Part shown: positions 24,501-37,140 of the stretch, piece by piece | Numbering within the stretch: the stretch's first letter is position 1 | Layout: each line of letters opens with the position of its first letter | Source: Helopsaltes ochotensis | Lineage: Eukaryota; Chordata; Aves; Passeriformes; Locustellidae | Length of the DNA stretch: 64,000 bases | Reading direction: 5' to 3' | Assembly: GCA_013400155.1 (NCBI GenBank) | Contig: VXBM01000136.1 | Span: 792,906-856,905 of the forward strand | Notes under the pieces: model-generated | Databases searched by the model: none | Told to the model about the DNA's origin: nothing | The model's input: only the letters and a program-made list of their open reading frames with translations | Translations under genes and position numbers: made by a program

Positions 24501-27500
24501 AAAAGCAGTCTCTATTTGCCACGAGCATTGTTGAATTTTGATGCAAATTCCATGCAAATTACTGACCTTGGAAACACTATGGGGCAATCTTTACGTAGGC
24601 ATGAACAATTTCTCCAATGTACGAGGCATAAATAGTTTTGGTTTTGACATCAGACAAGCAAGAATGGGGTTTTTTCAGGTTATATGTTTCTGGAGAAAAT
24701 ACATTTATTGAAGTCAATGCCCAAAAATCTTCTTTGGAGTTATTCTTCACTAAACTTTTCCCAACAGATTGTCTATAATTTTTCTAAAGTAGTTGGTTAT
24801 TTTCTGAGTTAACTTCAGTGCTAGCACTAGATTTGGTTAAGGTGGCTTTGAAAATAACAGGGCAGATGGGTGTGTGGTGGTGCCATGAAAGGAGAGACAT
24901 CTATACCTATAGGCATGCAGGCACCTTCTAAACATTCCTTGTCCTTCCCCACCTTAGAGTAAGTACTTAGTATCCTGCTTTTGCTCATAGAAATATGCAT
25001 TTAGAAATTACTATAATTAACCAAATAGTTAATTCAAAATCTTCAGTTTTAAAGTGGATGTGTACTATTTTTACGCTCACACACACACCCCGTCCCCCAT
25101 CGATTTAAGTATATTCATAAGCATTCTTTTGGTCGGTTGATTGAATTGCTTATCTCACCAGATCTAGTGAAGTGCAGACAGATTAAACATTTGCTTTTTG
25201 ATTTATGGACAATTATAGTCACACTTATCTACAAAGGTCTTCTCTGAAGGAAGCACAACAACCAAGCTTTTGTTTATGGCAAATGGCAGATTTGCTGAGT
25301 TTCACTGATGGCAGTGGGAGAGAGGAGATGACCAAATGATTTATTTTTTTGTCCCCTCAAATCCAGCAGCTGGAATTCTAATCTGCAGAGAAAATGTATC
25401 TCAGAATAAGGGCAGAAATTTTGTTCCCATTTCTTTTCTCCTATATGAAGAAAACACAAATTTTAGCATGTGTCCTCCAAATGTTAGGGGTTTGGTAGTT
25501 TTTTTCATATTCCATCTAGGAATCCTTTATGATTAAAATGTAAGTTTATAAAGGAGAGTCTGTCAGAATCTTAACTGCAGTGGTGCTCCTGGTGCTACTG
25601 CAATTTTATATGTGTTTCATTATAGGTTGTACATAATTTCAATGTATGATATACACATTCCTAAGCATTAAGTATATCCTATGAAATAACAGCACCTCAT
25701 AAAAAGGGATCATTTTCATACTAATGTATTTAAGTTTTTCAGAAACTAACTGAACTCGTAACTTATTTCCTGAGGCAGGATTTGGGGATATATTTAATTT
25801 AAATGGGGTAGTCATAGTGAGTTAGGAATTGTGAAATGACCACTATGTTTACCACTTAAGAGGTGCAAAATTGTTAACTGATACACACAGTCTTCCTTAC
25901 CAAGTAAATTCTCACATGTTACATGTATGCATTTTCAACAGTTAGATCCAAAAAGTGCAAAAGTGATCTGCACATGTTTAGAAAATGAATTTCCAGTTCT
26001 TCTTATTTTATTGATAATTTTCACCTTTTTTTCCTCCCCCCACAAAGACCTAATTCTGAAACAGGGGTCATAGAGATATTTTAGTAGGGACTTATTCATA
26101 AAGAATTTTTCACTACAGCAAGCCTGGAGGAAGGTCAGAAAACCAGTGTGAGTTGCCAGATTTCTCATCACATCACTATCAAGATTTAATATATCCTGCA
26201 AGTGTTGTCACACTTATGTAAAGAATAAAATCTAGGATTTCTTCTTCTGAGAGTTTTCCATCAACTTTGATTTACAGAATTTGTGGTGACTGGAGGTAAA
26301 AGAGCTTAGTGTGAGAGCAAATAATTTGTTTGACCTTCTCCAGGCATGTGAAGCAATTTTTTCATGACTGCCATGTAATTTTTGAAATTGTGAAAGATAG
26401 GTTTGTGAGATATTCTGTTTCTCTGCAACTGTGTATATTGAGGAACTTCTGTCTTCATGTGAGAGGATAATGGTCAAGAAATGATATTTATAATGTTGCA
26501 CTCTTGAGACAGTATAATTAAATTTGAAATAAATGAAATAATGTTAAATCAAAGGAAATTTTCAGTGAAGGTTAAACCTTAAACCACTATTCAAGTGTGC
26601 TATAGTGATTCAATTAGATATAAGATTTATGTTCATCAGAATTTCCTGTGCTTTTTGGTTGTTTTTTATGGGAAATTAACACTCTTCAAAAGATGCATTT
26701 CTTGAACTCCACAATGAGACTGAGGTGCATGCATGGTTGATATAAAGGTTGATACCTTTTATTTTAAGAGAGTGAGGGTGATTTCTCACTATCTCTCCAT
26801 CCTTGTCTTTGGGGTTCCAAGACATGGTGAGAAGCATGTTCTCCTGTGCACTGCAGGATTCCTGGCTGCCTCACGTGACAGCTTTAAATTAGTGCCTCTG
26901 CTTTCATTTCCCTGTGCTCCTTTCCATCATCCATTTCATCAGTGAAACTTGACTTGGTGTGTATTGCAGTCTAATAATGACTTGCCTAAGGAGCTGTCTG
27001 GCCTTGTGCCACCAGCAATCAAAGTGTCATTACTCGATTGTAACGTGAAAGTTGCTGTATCTCATTGCAGTGATAAGGAAACTTCAGAGGGAGAAGAAGG
27101 AGGAGGAGTAGGATCATACTGCGATAGAGAGGATGTACCATGGAAGAGAAGTAACTGCGTAGGGTTCGGAATCCAGCGTATGTTCCTCACATTGGACAAA
27201 AATAGCCCATAATAGTTTAGACAGTTTAGCAATATATATTTTTAATTTATCAAGCAGAATTGAGATAGTTAAGAAAGGAGGCTTTTGTTTTCAAAAGTGT
27301 TGCATGTCCCTCACAGCCCAAATCTTCGTGCAGAGTGGGTACTGGGGGGCTGGTCCAGTTCTAGATCTGAACTCCTGTACTATCAAGTTGCTGCCTTGTT
27401 TAGCCTGAGTGTTACAGTCACAAAATACAAGGTAACACCAAACTGTCATGCAGAATCACTCTAAAGTTGATTGTATCTGGGAAATACCAGGAAACTTAGG

Positions 27501-28511
27501 AACCTGGCTTGCTTAAGTGGTTTTGTAAATCCTCTCCAGCTGTCTAGTTCTGCATCTGTAAGCATGCAAGTGCTCTTATGTTTAATCTGGCTGTCAGAAT
27601 AGCAGTTTATTTCACAAACCATCACATAACATGTCTCTTTCACACTTTAGGAAGAAATATATGGGTAAGTAAATCTCTGTAACTAATACAAACATTGTTT
27701 TTGTGTTTTGCTTCAGCAAAAGGGCTTTGCACAGCAGTAGATGAGGATACAGGGTCAGGAGCGTGCAATAAGATTTCTGAGAGACTCACAAAAAATAGCA
27801 TCATGCGCATTGAGTTAATGGAGTCTTGTCATCACCTGTAAAATTTCTGTCAGCAAACATCTGTGTTAGATTGAACTTCCCAATAAACTGTGTTAAAATT
27901 GACAGGGCACAAAAGAGTTTCTATGTGAAATACAAAGACGAGAGCACTAAGAATCCCGGTGTTTCCAAATTGTCATCTCAAAGAATTGAATAACCTCAGG
28001 AGGGAGATGGGCAGTTTCTGTAGAACTGGACTTGATTTTGGCAAGTATGTGTGTTAGAAAAAAATATTCTAAGTAAAATCAAATCACTGCAAAAGCATCA
28101 AACTCTCTACTTTGGCACAAAGGAAAGGAACTTTGTCTTCAATTTCCATGAGCATCTACAGCCTGCTGAATATAACATGCAGAAAGAGCTGTGTCATTGA
28201 GAATGGCGGCTTAGAATAAGAAGCAGTTTAGCTGCTTGGGCTTTTTCTGTGCTGTAAACTGCTCACTAACATAGAAGTTGCGAGTGAAGTGTTGTTTCAG
28301 GCTCTCACTTAAATAACATATTGGTATTGCAGTTAAATGCTGTCAAGGCATAGACCTATAGATAAATTACAAGGGGTTATTTTTTTCACATGGAAAAAAT
28401 GCCCTGCTCTACTGTGCTTTGTTCTGTGTTTTTTTTATGGCCATAAATATTGGCAAGAAAGACAGGAAATTTTATTGAAACATAAGAAAAAACACTTTTA
28501 CTTGCCGAAAC
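21508..28511. other. Unique noncoding DNA
   Basis: AT-rich sequence. It includes a near-perfect 9-bp inverted repeat at 23624-23644 (aacttccag, att, ctggaagtt), short T runs and a small CA-rich patch at 25078-25094. The open frame at 26949-27212 begins after an acceptor-like 'ttgcag' and looks mildly protein-like, but I recognise no family and see no partner exon. Confidence 0.6.
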
Positions 28512-28669
28512 ACAGAGTGGTTACCCAGGCTGGTTGTGGAGTCTTCCTCCTTAAAACTATTCAAAACTCTGAGCAATGTCCTCCAGCTGACCCTGCTTTG
28601 AGCAGCAAGGTTGGACTAGTAAATCCTCCAAAGATCCCTTCCAGCCCCAGCTATTCTGTGGTTGTGTGA
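28512..28669 (+). mobile_element. CR1 LINE, short diverged 3' fragment
   Basis: Recognisable CR1 landmarks in order: 'ggttacccaggctggttgtggagtct', 'tgaccctgctttgagcag', 'ggttggactagtaaatcctcc', 'gatcccttccagcccc' and a degraded terminal 'attctgtggttgtgtg'. Only about 160 bases of the 3' end remain, and divergence from the common form is greater than in the copies at 21.2 and 63.3 kb, suggesting an older insertion. Confidence 0.85.
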
Positions 28670-29090
28670 AAAAGCATGCTTCACACTTAATTTTTTATGC
28701 TTTTTCTTTTAGCACCTCTATAATACTAATAAGTCGTTTGAGTGTCTTCACTTTGAAACCTCTGTGTTTTCTGTGTCACTGTTTTTATTATGTAGACTTC
28801 CTAGGGATTGAGAAGTAGCTGTGTGTCTGCCTCCCATCATTATTGACCTGGAGATAGGTGGATTTGGATTGGGAACGGCACTGGGGTTTATGAATCTCTG
28901 GAAAAGGTCTAGGGTGTGACACTGGAATGATACTGAAACATCAAGAGGATATGAGTTGCTAATCCAGTGCCTGAGTGCAGATTGCTTGTAAAATTAAAAG
29001 ATGCACATTTCATTGAAGTAAAATCCAGTGTTTAAACATTAGTGAAGTTTTGCTCAGGAAAACACTTTATCAGCAAAGAAGGGATGTGGT

Positions 29091-29145
29091 AGGGAGTGAA
29101 TCAGGTATAAGGTCTTGCAGAGAGTGAATGAGGTATGAGGTGCTT
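29091..29145. repeat. 28-bp tandem duplication, imperfect
   Basis: Two units sharing 'gagtgaat.aggtat.aggt' begin near 29091 and 29119; 'agtgaa' recurs at 29095 and 29123. This is a diverged local duplication. Confidence 0.65.
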
Positions 29146-29197
29146 TTCTGATTAAAATGGGTACATTTCATAGCCTTAAAAATAAGCCTCTGGTTAT

Positions 29198-29284
29198 CTT
29201 TTTTTTTGTTTGTTGGTTTGGGTTTTTTTGTGTGTGTGTTTTGGTTTGGTTTTTTGGTTTGGTTGTTGTTGTTGTTGTTTTTTG
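29198..29284. repeat. G/T-rich low-complexity tract
   Basis: Nearly all T and G, mixing T runs, (GT)n, (GGTTT)n and (GTT)n units. The complement would be an A/C-rich tract like those at 30180 and 51397. Confidence 0.85.
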
Positions 29285-30179
29285 CGCTTGCCCTACCTAA
29301 GGTGATGTGCTCTAAATTAATTTTTGAAAAATTTTAAAGCATTGATATGAGATGTGCAATTTGTTGATAGAGGAAAGAGATAAAACATTTTGGTGTTTTA
29401 GGGATGCATAGTCCTGATAGGGTGAAAATCTGGTTTCCATCTTTATTTCACTGAAATGAACAAGGCTGTTCTTTAGGCAGGGGGGCTTCTTTTGTCTAAA
29501 GCCATTAGTCCATTTTTTTCCCAAAATTTGACTGTTGTGACAGGTGTGTTACAATGGCTGTACACAGAAATTCAAGCACTGCTACTTTGTGGGTCTTGTA
29601 TTAATTTTCAAAATACTGATGTGTTTCAAAATCATTGATTTCCACATTCTGTTTTCTTGTTCCAGCTTGCTAAGTTTCAGTTATTACTAATTTTCCTGCC
29701 ACAGTACTTCTGGTTTTCTGTCTGACTCTTAAGTTTCTCCATGGACTGTTCACCACACTCCTGCAGATGTGGTCCCTGGCTCTTATCCCACTGACATAAG
29801 AGGAGGTGGGAATTAATTATTCACCATGGTTGATTGGAAGTCTTTGTCCTTGCCATCCAACTTTCCTCAAAATAGCTTTCTTTACATTAAATCCTAACAG
29901 TGAGTTTGAAAAATGCATTTCTAGTACTTTTAGAACTGTTACTTCCATAAGAGAGAATGTGCCAGGTGACAGATGAATATCAATAAAGCTTTCTTTGAAA
30001 TGGTTTTGGTCAGATGGGATGTGAGCATCTTCTGTCTCACTATTTGCTCTAAAGTAGAAATAGTCTTTCTGTGTTTTATTCTGTCTGGGGCAGATGTGCC
30101 AAACAGGAGCAGTATCCTCACAGAACAGTGCAATTGCTTTGGAGGCCAAATCTTCAAAACCTGCTGTGCCCTTTCTCAA

Positions 30180-30240
30180 AGCAAAAAAAATAACTAAAAT
30201 GCAAAAATAAAAACTAAACCAAAAAACCAAAACACCCCAA
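30180..30240. repeat. A/C-rich low-complexity tract
   Basis: A-rich sequence with regularly spaced C residues (caaaaaaaat, aaccaaaaaacc, caccccaaag). This is simple-sequence DNA. Confidence 0.75.
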
Positions 30241-31104
30241 AGACAGACATGCTAACCTTAAAAGGCTGAGAGCAAAGCAGGAAAATGCCACAGAACATCC
30301 TCTTTAGTAAGCCAGTATTGAAAGCTCACTGTGGTTGTTTTTTGTTTTTGTTTTTGCCAATAGCAGCTTAGACCAAGAAAGCCAGAAATGAAAGCAGCAG
30401 CAGCTGTCTGTTGTAGGACCAGGAGATATAAACTCGCTTGTGGATTACTGCCCTGCAAGTCGCTTTTGCCTTTCTCCCCCCAGCACCTCCCCACACATAC
30501 ACACACTTTTTTTCAGCTCATTGAATGTCATTTGTGCCTGTGCATGGAACAGGTGTCTCTTGTGAACTCCTTAAATAAACTGAATTTAGAAAAAAGATAG
30601 TGATGTCAGTTTACACAGGTGCAGACATCATTCAGGAGAATGCTATTTGCACACAAACACACGACTGTTTACTGTCTGCGCTGCGGGCAGAGCAGTGCCA
30701 GAAGGGCACTGAAGCAAGATGGAGCATGGTTTGCTTTGCTGTTGCTGCTGTCGATTGATGTGAACTTTCATAAAGTTCCCTCTTGGTGGGGCAGAGTCCT
30801 TTTTGTTCTGTGAAGCATTAAAAAGTGCTCTCTCAAAGAGTGACTCAGAGGAAAGCAGAAGCTGTTACTAATCACGATATGTGAAATGCAATAGAAAATG
30901 TGCCTGTGTGACTCTTTCTGGTTTTTCTTGGGAGCTTAGCAGGAACTTTGATTTTGTTCGTTGCCCTTCAACCCATGGGGGGAACATGCTAGGAACAATT
31001 TTCTTAACTTACATCTCTCACGGTGTGAAAATGCCCAATGGTTGTGTTTTAGATAGCCCTGACCACACCAAGAAAACCCCATCTAATTACAGATGACCCA
31101 TGAA

Positions 31105-31716
31105 CAGAGGAGCTCTGGACATCGCCCAGAAATGCGCATTTGCCTCCCAGAAATCCAGTGGCATCCCTGGCTGCATCCAAACCCCGTGGGCAGCAGGCAG
31201 GGAGGGGGTTCTGCCCCTCTGCATCCAGTTCTGGGGTCCCAGCGCAGGAAGGACAGGGACCTGTTGGAGTGAGTCCAGAGGAGGTCCACCAGGTTGATGA
31301 GAGAGCACCTCTCCTTTGAGGAAAGGCTGAGAGAGTTGTCATTGTTCTACTTGGAGAAGAAAAGGCTTCAGGGTGACCTAATTGCAGCCTGAAGGGAGCC
31401 TACAGGAAAGATGGAGAAGGACTACTTACAAGAGCATGTAGTGACAGGACAAGGGGGAATGGCTTCAAACTGAAAGAGAAGGTTTAGTTTTAGAGCAGAT
31501 ATTAGGAAAAAATTCTTTACTTGTGAATGTGGTGAGGCACTGGAACAAGTTGCGCAGGGAATCTGTGGATGCCTCATCCCTGGAATTGTTCAAGGCCAAG
31601 TTGGATGGGAGTCTGAGTAACCCAGTTTGGTGGAAGGTGCCCTTTCCTGTAGCAGGAGGGTTGAAACAAGGTGTCCTTTAAGGTCCCTTCCAACCCAGGT
31701 CTTTCTAGCATTCATA
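31105..31716 (+). mobile_element. CR1 LINE, longest copy in window (about 0.6 kb)
   Basis: This copy contains the end of CR1 ORF2 plus the 3' UTR. Landmarks in order: 'ggctgcatccaaaccccgtgg', 'ttctgcccctct', 'tccagttctggggtccc', 'agtccagaggaggtccacc', 'tttgaggaaaggctgagag', 'ctgaagggagcctacagg', 'gcactggaacaagttgcgcaggga', 'gatgcctcatccctgg', 'aaggtcccttccaaccca'. A block expected between 'gcccctct' and 'tccagttctgg' appears missing, consistent with an internal deletion. The reading frame is broken by stops. The terminal octamer is degraded ('ctagcattcat'). The 5' boundary is approximate. Minus-strand frames at 31049-31342 are antisense to this element and not genes. Confidence 0.92.
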
Positions 31717-32334
31717 GCTCTCTTGAGCTGATCAGACTTGTCCAGTCCCCAAGGAAGTGATGAGAACATCTTGTGTGTCAAAAGAGCAAGTAGGAGCAAA
31801 GCTGCCTTATATAAACCACACTTGGGGGTATCACCCATGGGATAGTTTTATTAATGCAGCTTCAGATAAATTAATTTTCCTCAGATTTCCCAGCATTACT
31901 AATGTCCTGTGTAGCTGCCCAAAGCCCACAGTGGTTGGAGCCGCAGGATCCCTGCCCACCCTGGTATCTGAGCAGTGCTGGGCCTGTCTGCCACATGCTG
32001 TCTGTGGTATGTGTGGAAGGAAAATGATCTGGACGTGTCCAAGATATCTTGTTCATCACATACTTAAATAAAAGCAATGGTGGGATTCCCAGCAGGAGCC
32101 TGTCCCTTTGTGTGTATGTGTGTATATATTCCAAATTTTGAGTGAAGCATGTCCCCAAAAATGACAGATTTTTCCTGTGGCAAGAAAGCCCAGAAGTTCT
32201 AAATATCAGCCAGTGCCCATTAATTCAGCTTTCTGACAAAAGATATGTTTGCCACACCCTCCTACATACTGTGTAATTTTTTCCCTAAATAGAAAGTATT
32301 AGATGTATTTCTTCCATTGGAAATAGTGTATTTG
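31717..32334. other. Unique noncoding DNA
   Basis: No feature recognised apart from a short TG-rich run near 32108-32127. The open frames on both strands are short and overlap one another. Confidence 0.6.
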
Positions 32335-32410
<76 letters not shown>

Positions 32411-32430
32411 AAAAAAGAAAAAGAAAAAAA
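32335..32430. repeat. Long poly-A tract with spaced G interruptions
   Basis: 96 bases of A broken only by G at 32378, 32398, 32417 and 32423. The first pure run is 43 A. The spacing of the first three G residues is about 20 bases. CR1 elements do not end in poly-A, and no polyadenylation signal or recognisable retrocopy lies immediately upstream, so a slippage-expanded homopolymer is the simplest reading. Confidence 0.95.
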
Positions 32431-32477
32431 CTTTTGCAAAATCAAATTAAGAACAGATGTAGCTAAGCAATACTTTT

Positions 32478-32595
32478 TAACCCAGGAGTAATAAATGTTT
32501 GGAATGGACTGCTGTGAAGGTTATTAAGACTGAAACACTGGGGTCATTCAAATAAGAGCTGAGAGCATCCAAGGGGATGGAATTGGAGTAGAAAA
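32478..32595 (+). mobile_element. Probable ancient CR1/L3-like remnant
   Basis: The string 'taataaatgtttggaatgg', followed by 'ctgctgtgaaggttatt', 'gactgaaacactggggtcattcaaa' and 'gagctgag', resembles the conserved CR1/L3 3'-region order (count-of-elements, 'tggaa', 'gaggt', 'ttcaa'). Similarity is weak and the ends are undefined, so this is a tentative call. It lies 47 bases after the poly-A tract. Confidence 0.4.
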
Positions 32596-35500
32596 GAAGT
32601 GGATAACTGAACATTATCCACTGTGTTCTTGATGATGCATAACACCCTATGCACTTGTTTTATGTTGTATGACTTGAAAATCTATCTGCACTGGTTAAAC
32701 ATATACTAAGGATTATGCCTTGGTAAAAGCTATGGAAAGTTGATTATAATAACAAATGCCAACAAGCTGGTCTCTGGACTGCATCACTTGGGAAAAGTTG
32801 CCTGAGGAGAAGAGCTGTTTGATTTTATTCCTTCTCCAGTCTCATGGAGGACAAAGATGTGACAGCTTGAAACATTTATAAACATTTAAATTTTATACTG
32901 ACTGTGGTTACTGAGGAGAGATTTAATATGCTGTGAGGAACATCAAGTTTTGTGGAAAAAGTAATATTCTACATGCAGTTTAAGTCCATATTGAATAGAT
33001 CATTGTAAAGACGGGAAGTAGAGGCTTGTGATGGTCTCAGTTGATGCAAATGAACAAGAAAAGCCCTCCACTCTGTGCTTGTGTCTGGTATTCCCGGATT
33101 GTTATCAGATGTTTGCCTAATTAAACAGCTGGAAAAGCTACTGCATATACACTCTGGAGCCAGCTCACACTGTCACACCTGCATTTTTCTTGAGTTTTTC
33201 TTTCTCAGTCTGTTCTGTCAAAGAGGTGGCTATTTAGTATTATTTCTATGAATACACATTTGTTTGCATGTGTGGAACTTTAGAGAGACTTGTCAGGCAC
33301 CCATTTCAAAATGCCAGTGCTTAGCAGGTTGATGTTAAGTGTTTCGTGGTATGCACTGGCTCTCCTTCCAAGAGAGAAGCAAGGAAAGGGTAGGAAAGCT
33401 TTTCAGGTTTTTTTTATTTGAGCAAACTGTTCTTTGATTCTAAGGGCATCAAAGAAACCCAGAAGAACCTCAAGTTTTGAAGCAGAAATTAGAAACTTTG
33501 GGCAAAAAAAAAGACAGGCTTTGAATTGACATCCACAAAGCTGAAGCTGGAAACAGAAGTTTGGGGTTTGTATTTTCTGGGCACATGATATCTTGTAAGA
33601 TATGTTTTAATCTAGTGGATAAGTAATATGTCATAGTGTGCAGATCCACATCTAGAGTTGCTGCCTGTAGCTTTATGAACCAAAAGAGGATAACAAAATA
33701 AGAAACACCATGGCTAACTTAGTAAATCTTCAGCTATGCCACTTTCAGTTTTTGAGGATTTTTTTGAGGGCTTGATTCAACACTTTGGAAGATAGAAGAA
33801 AAAATGGACACAACTTCCCTGTTGTACAGAGTTCTCAGAAGTAACAAATGCCAGTAGTGACTCATCCAGGAGTTTCAGTTATCCACCTTATAAACAGCAT
33901 TCTGAGCATTAATTAAGCCTCACAACTCTATGAGACAGAGATCTCTTTTATTCCAATTTTAATGACCGTGTGGCATTGAGAACCCAAAGATTATGTTCTG
34001 TTCTCCTCTTACCTAATTGAGTACCATCCTGAGCCTTCATACAGTAGAAGAAATTAGGAAATACTTCTTTGAGCCTGAACAGTGCTTACTTGAGAAAATG
34101 ACAATTGCTTTCTAAGCTGTGCGCTCTTCCGTACATCCCTGTTGAGTACCTGACATGGATCTAAATGCTCACAATGCTCAGAAACCCTAAACAGCTTTTC
34201 CACTGCAAACATCATTTATCAAAGCTGTAATAAGGGCAACTTGCACAAATGACTTGAATACAATGGAAAGTCTGTAAGCTTCCACCGCCTCAGTGAAGTT
34301 GTTTCCAAAGTTGTTATAAAACAAAGCTTTCCCTTTTATTGTCTTGCAAGGATCTAGTTGACTACTACAGGCCTGAACTTTGACCTTGTAGGCTATTGTT
34401 CTTACCAAATTATAAAATATTTATGAGTGGCTAAAAGACACAACCTTTTTTGTTTTCTTATAAGATTCTCACAGCAGAGTGATCAAATTTTTTTTCCTAA
34501 ATCGTGAGGGTTTATGATGTGAGGCATTCTGCAGCTAATGGTTGCACTTGTAAAAATAACAAAAGAAAAGCAGTAAAGAAAAAATCTGCATGAAGCCTTG
34601 TCCAGTAGCAAATATCTTCAGAGGTGACTTTTAGTAATGAGATAAGCCAGAGTGCCTTGACAACGTACTGCCTTTGTTCCTGTTCCATTCCAGTCCAATG
34701 CCCCAATATTGGACCTTTGTTAGCCCAGCTCTGTCTCGAACGAGTACCTTCCACATGTGCCTTAGCCCTGGTTAAAACAAAGGCTACTTGACATGACCTC
34801 TTTTCCTGTGCACATTTTAGCCTGGAGCCATTGGTCCAGTCTGTCTTAACTGATGACAGTCTTCCAGGTGCTGTTCTGATCTTAATCTTCTGGCTGAACC
34901 ACAGGCCTAGCATGGTAAGCTATAAATCTTCCCAGGTCACCAAGAAGTCTGCTGGTGTCATTTCTAATTGACCTCAGGGTAAAAAGACCAGCTTAGTTCT
35001 TAATTTCCTCGGTTTACAGATTCACAGGCTGGCCTTTCCAAAGCGGTGCTCATGACTTTTCAGTAATAAATTACATTGAAAAGCCTACAGCAACAATAAT
35101 TTATGATCTTTCTGCTGGTCTTATAACACATGTTAATTGGAGGAAAAAATTATTTATAGAAAGTTTCAGTGGAGTATCAGGAGAAAAAAATTAGCGTTGG
35201 AAGACCAGTGTTTTCTATTGGAGCAAATTCTTTTGTGTAAACTTATTTAGAATTTTCTCGGGCTATAGTAAGAAGAAATATTGGAGGTATTGGAGGGAAA
35301 AGCCAGTGGCTGCATAGTGGGGCACCTTGCTGGGTATTTCCAGATGATGACTGCTGAATAGCTCAGCATTTTTGTCCTGGGGGTTGAGCACTGGGGCTTG
35401 GTCTTTGGTTGTACTTGCCTGTCCAACTCTAACAGTTCTTTTAAGTTGTGGTAGAGCTGATAGGTTATTCTCTAGGTGTGATATCATGAAAGGGTATGAG

Positions 35501-37085
35501 GAAATACTTAAACATCCAATAGAATAGAAGTTCTTGGTCAGTTTTACATGAACTGGTCTTTTGATAGAGTAAGCAAAAGGTTTTGCTCAATCCAATACCA
35601 TACTTGAAATATGATCAGGAGTTAGGACCTGATTCAAAGCTCGTTGAGTGATTCCTGGTGACCTTACTGTCAGCAAAACCAAGAGATTTTTAATTTTTAA
35701 AGGTGTTTTTAGATGCATCAATCAGATTTTTTGCAAAAGGAGAATACAACATCTCAATCAAGGCACAGTTTGTTAGCACAGACTTGCTATTAAAATCTTT
35801 TAATAATATTTAAATAATTAAATCTTTAATTTTTTTCTACCAGCCTTCTGAATATGTCTGAATTTCAAATAAGTTAAATGTTATTTTGATGTAGGATAAG
35901 CCAATACTGAAGTCCTCTAAGTCTGAACAACAATTTCATACTTAGTCACAATTCCTAGAATTCCTGGAAAATTTCAAAATTGTTACCTCTGATTCTTATC
36001 AAACTACATTTTTAACTAACACTGCATAACAAGTATCTTACTTTTTGCCCATCTTCCAGTGTTGTTCTGGGCTTTGTTACTGCTTCTGAACTAATCCTGA
36101 ATAACATTATTTCCCAAATCCTTTGGAAGCTTTTCCAGAAGGCTTTTTGGGAAAGCTGTGCTGTGTAAACATTTCAAAATTGGAACAAAAGAATTTTCTA
36201 CCCATTTGTGAAGAATGAAATGCTAAGCACAGACATGGTACTTTTACCTATTAAGTAAGAGATGGATTTTGGAAATCTACCTTTTAACTGTTCTGGTTTT
36301 CAATATCAGCTTTATGATATCTCTAAAAAGTAATTTAGCACCTTTCAAAAATACAGCACTAATTTCCTGATAGACAAATGAACTTTACTATTAGGTTTGT
36401 TTTGGGAAGAATGACTCATTTATTCAGTTCACTGCTACTGACTGGTTTTAATTTGTTATTGATTCCTTATGGATTGTCCAAGTCACAAGTTATTTCTTAA
36501 GAGTTGTGCCACTATTTAATTTGGCATTTCTGACCCAAGCTTAGCTCATACACGAAGCTGTGGATTTAAGACACTTAAATTAATCAGCACTAAGTCTAGT
36601 CTCATACTTGTGGATTACATTTATATTCCAACGACATTACTGGAATGGTCTAACCAAGGCAGAAAAAATAAACACACTGAGCCAGGAAAAAATAAAATTC
36701 ATCTTTCAACCCTCTTTCTGCTCTGTATGATCACTTTCCTTTTAATCAGTTAATTCTGTAAGAAACTTTTTTTAGAGAAATGTGCAGCAAGGTCAAGTCT
36801 TGATGTCCCCTGGGGCAGGGAGCGTGGTGTGGAACCAGCACATATGCGAGAATGTCACGCTCTGAAATAAACGTCTGGTTCTTTCCCAGTTCTTCTCAGA
36901 GGGTTTGTCATAACCTTACTATGCAATTTCAGTTTTTCCAAGGTAATTTCCTACAAATTGCTGCAAATACCTGCTTAATGTTCATACAGTTACAGTATGC
37001 TTTTATCTGAGACACATAGGAGTATATCCAAGATATTTTATATCCCATATGAAGTCCTTGGTTGTATCTACTTAGACTGTTTTCT
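32596..37085. other. Unique noncoding DNA
   Basis: No gene or confident repeat. The minus-strand open frame at 34512-34913 (133 codons) is not recognisable and lacks exon signals. The stretch at about 36775-36905 contains 'ctctgaaataaacgtctgg' and resembles the polyadenylation region of a retroviral LTR only loosely; no second LTR or internal retroviral sequence is present. Confidence 0.6.
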
Positions 37086-37140
37086 TGTAATTAATTAATT
37101 TAATAACATTTTTAATTAATTAATTAATTTAATTAATTCT
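37086..37140. repeat. AT-rich (TTAA)n-like low-complexity tract
   Basis: Repeats of taattaattaatt with interruptions. Its right end runs into the left edge of the duplicated segment described next. Confidence 0.8.

Larger units (their letters stand above)
28670..31104. other. Unique noncoding DNA with low-complexity tracts
   Basis: Contains a two-copy tandem repeat (28-bp period, about 29091-29145), a G/T-rich low-complexity tract (29198-29284) and an A/C-rich tract (30180-30240). The minus-strand open frame at 29817-30230 (137 codons) overlaps other frames and matches no family I recognise. Confidence 0.6.

Noticed and set aside
26949..27212. Possible exon after 'ttgcag'
   Set aside because: The translated stretch is not recognised, the glutamate/glycine-rich part is low complexity, and no clear donor or neighbouring exon could be paired.
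29817..30230. 137-codon minus-strand frame
   Set aside because: Overlaps frames in two other phases, ends in A/C-rich low-complexity sequence, no recognised protein.
31049..31342. Several overlapping minus- and plus-strand frames
   Set aside because: They lie in or antisense to the CR1 element at 31105-31716; the GC-rich body of CR1 keeps frames open by composition.
34512..34913. 133-codon minus-strand frame
   Set aside because: No family similarity recognised and no splice or promoter context.
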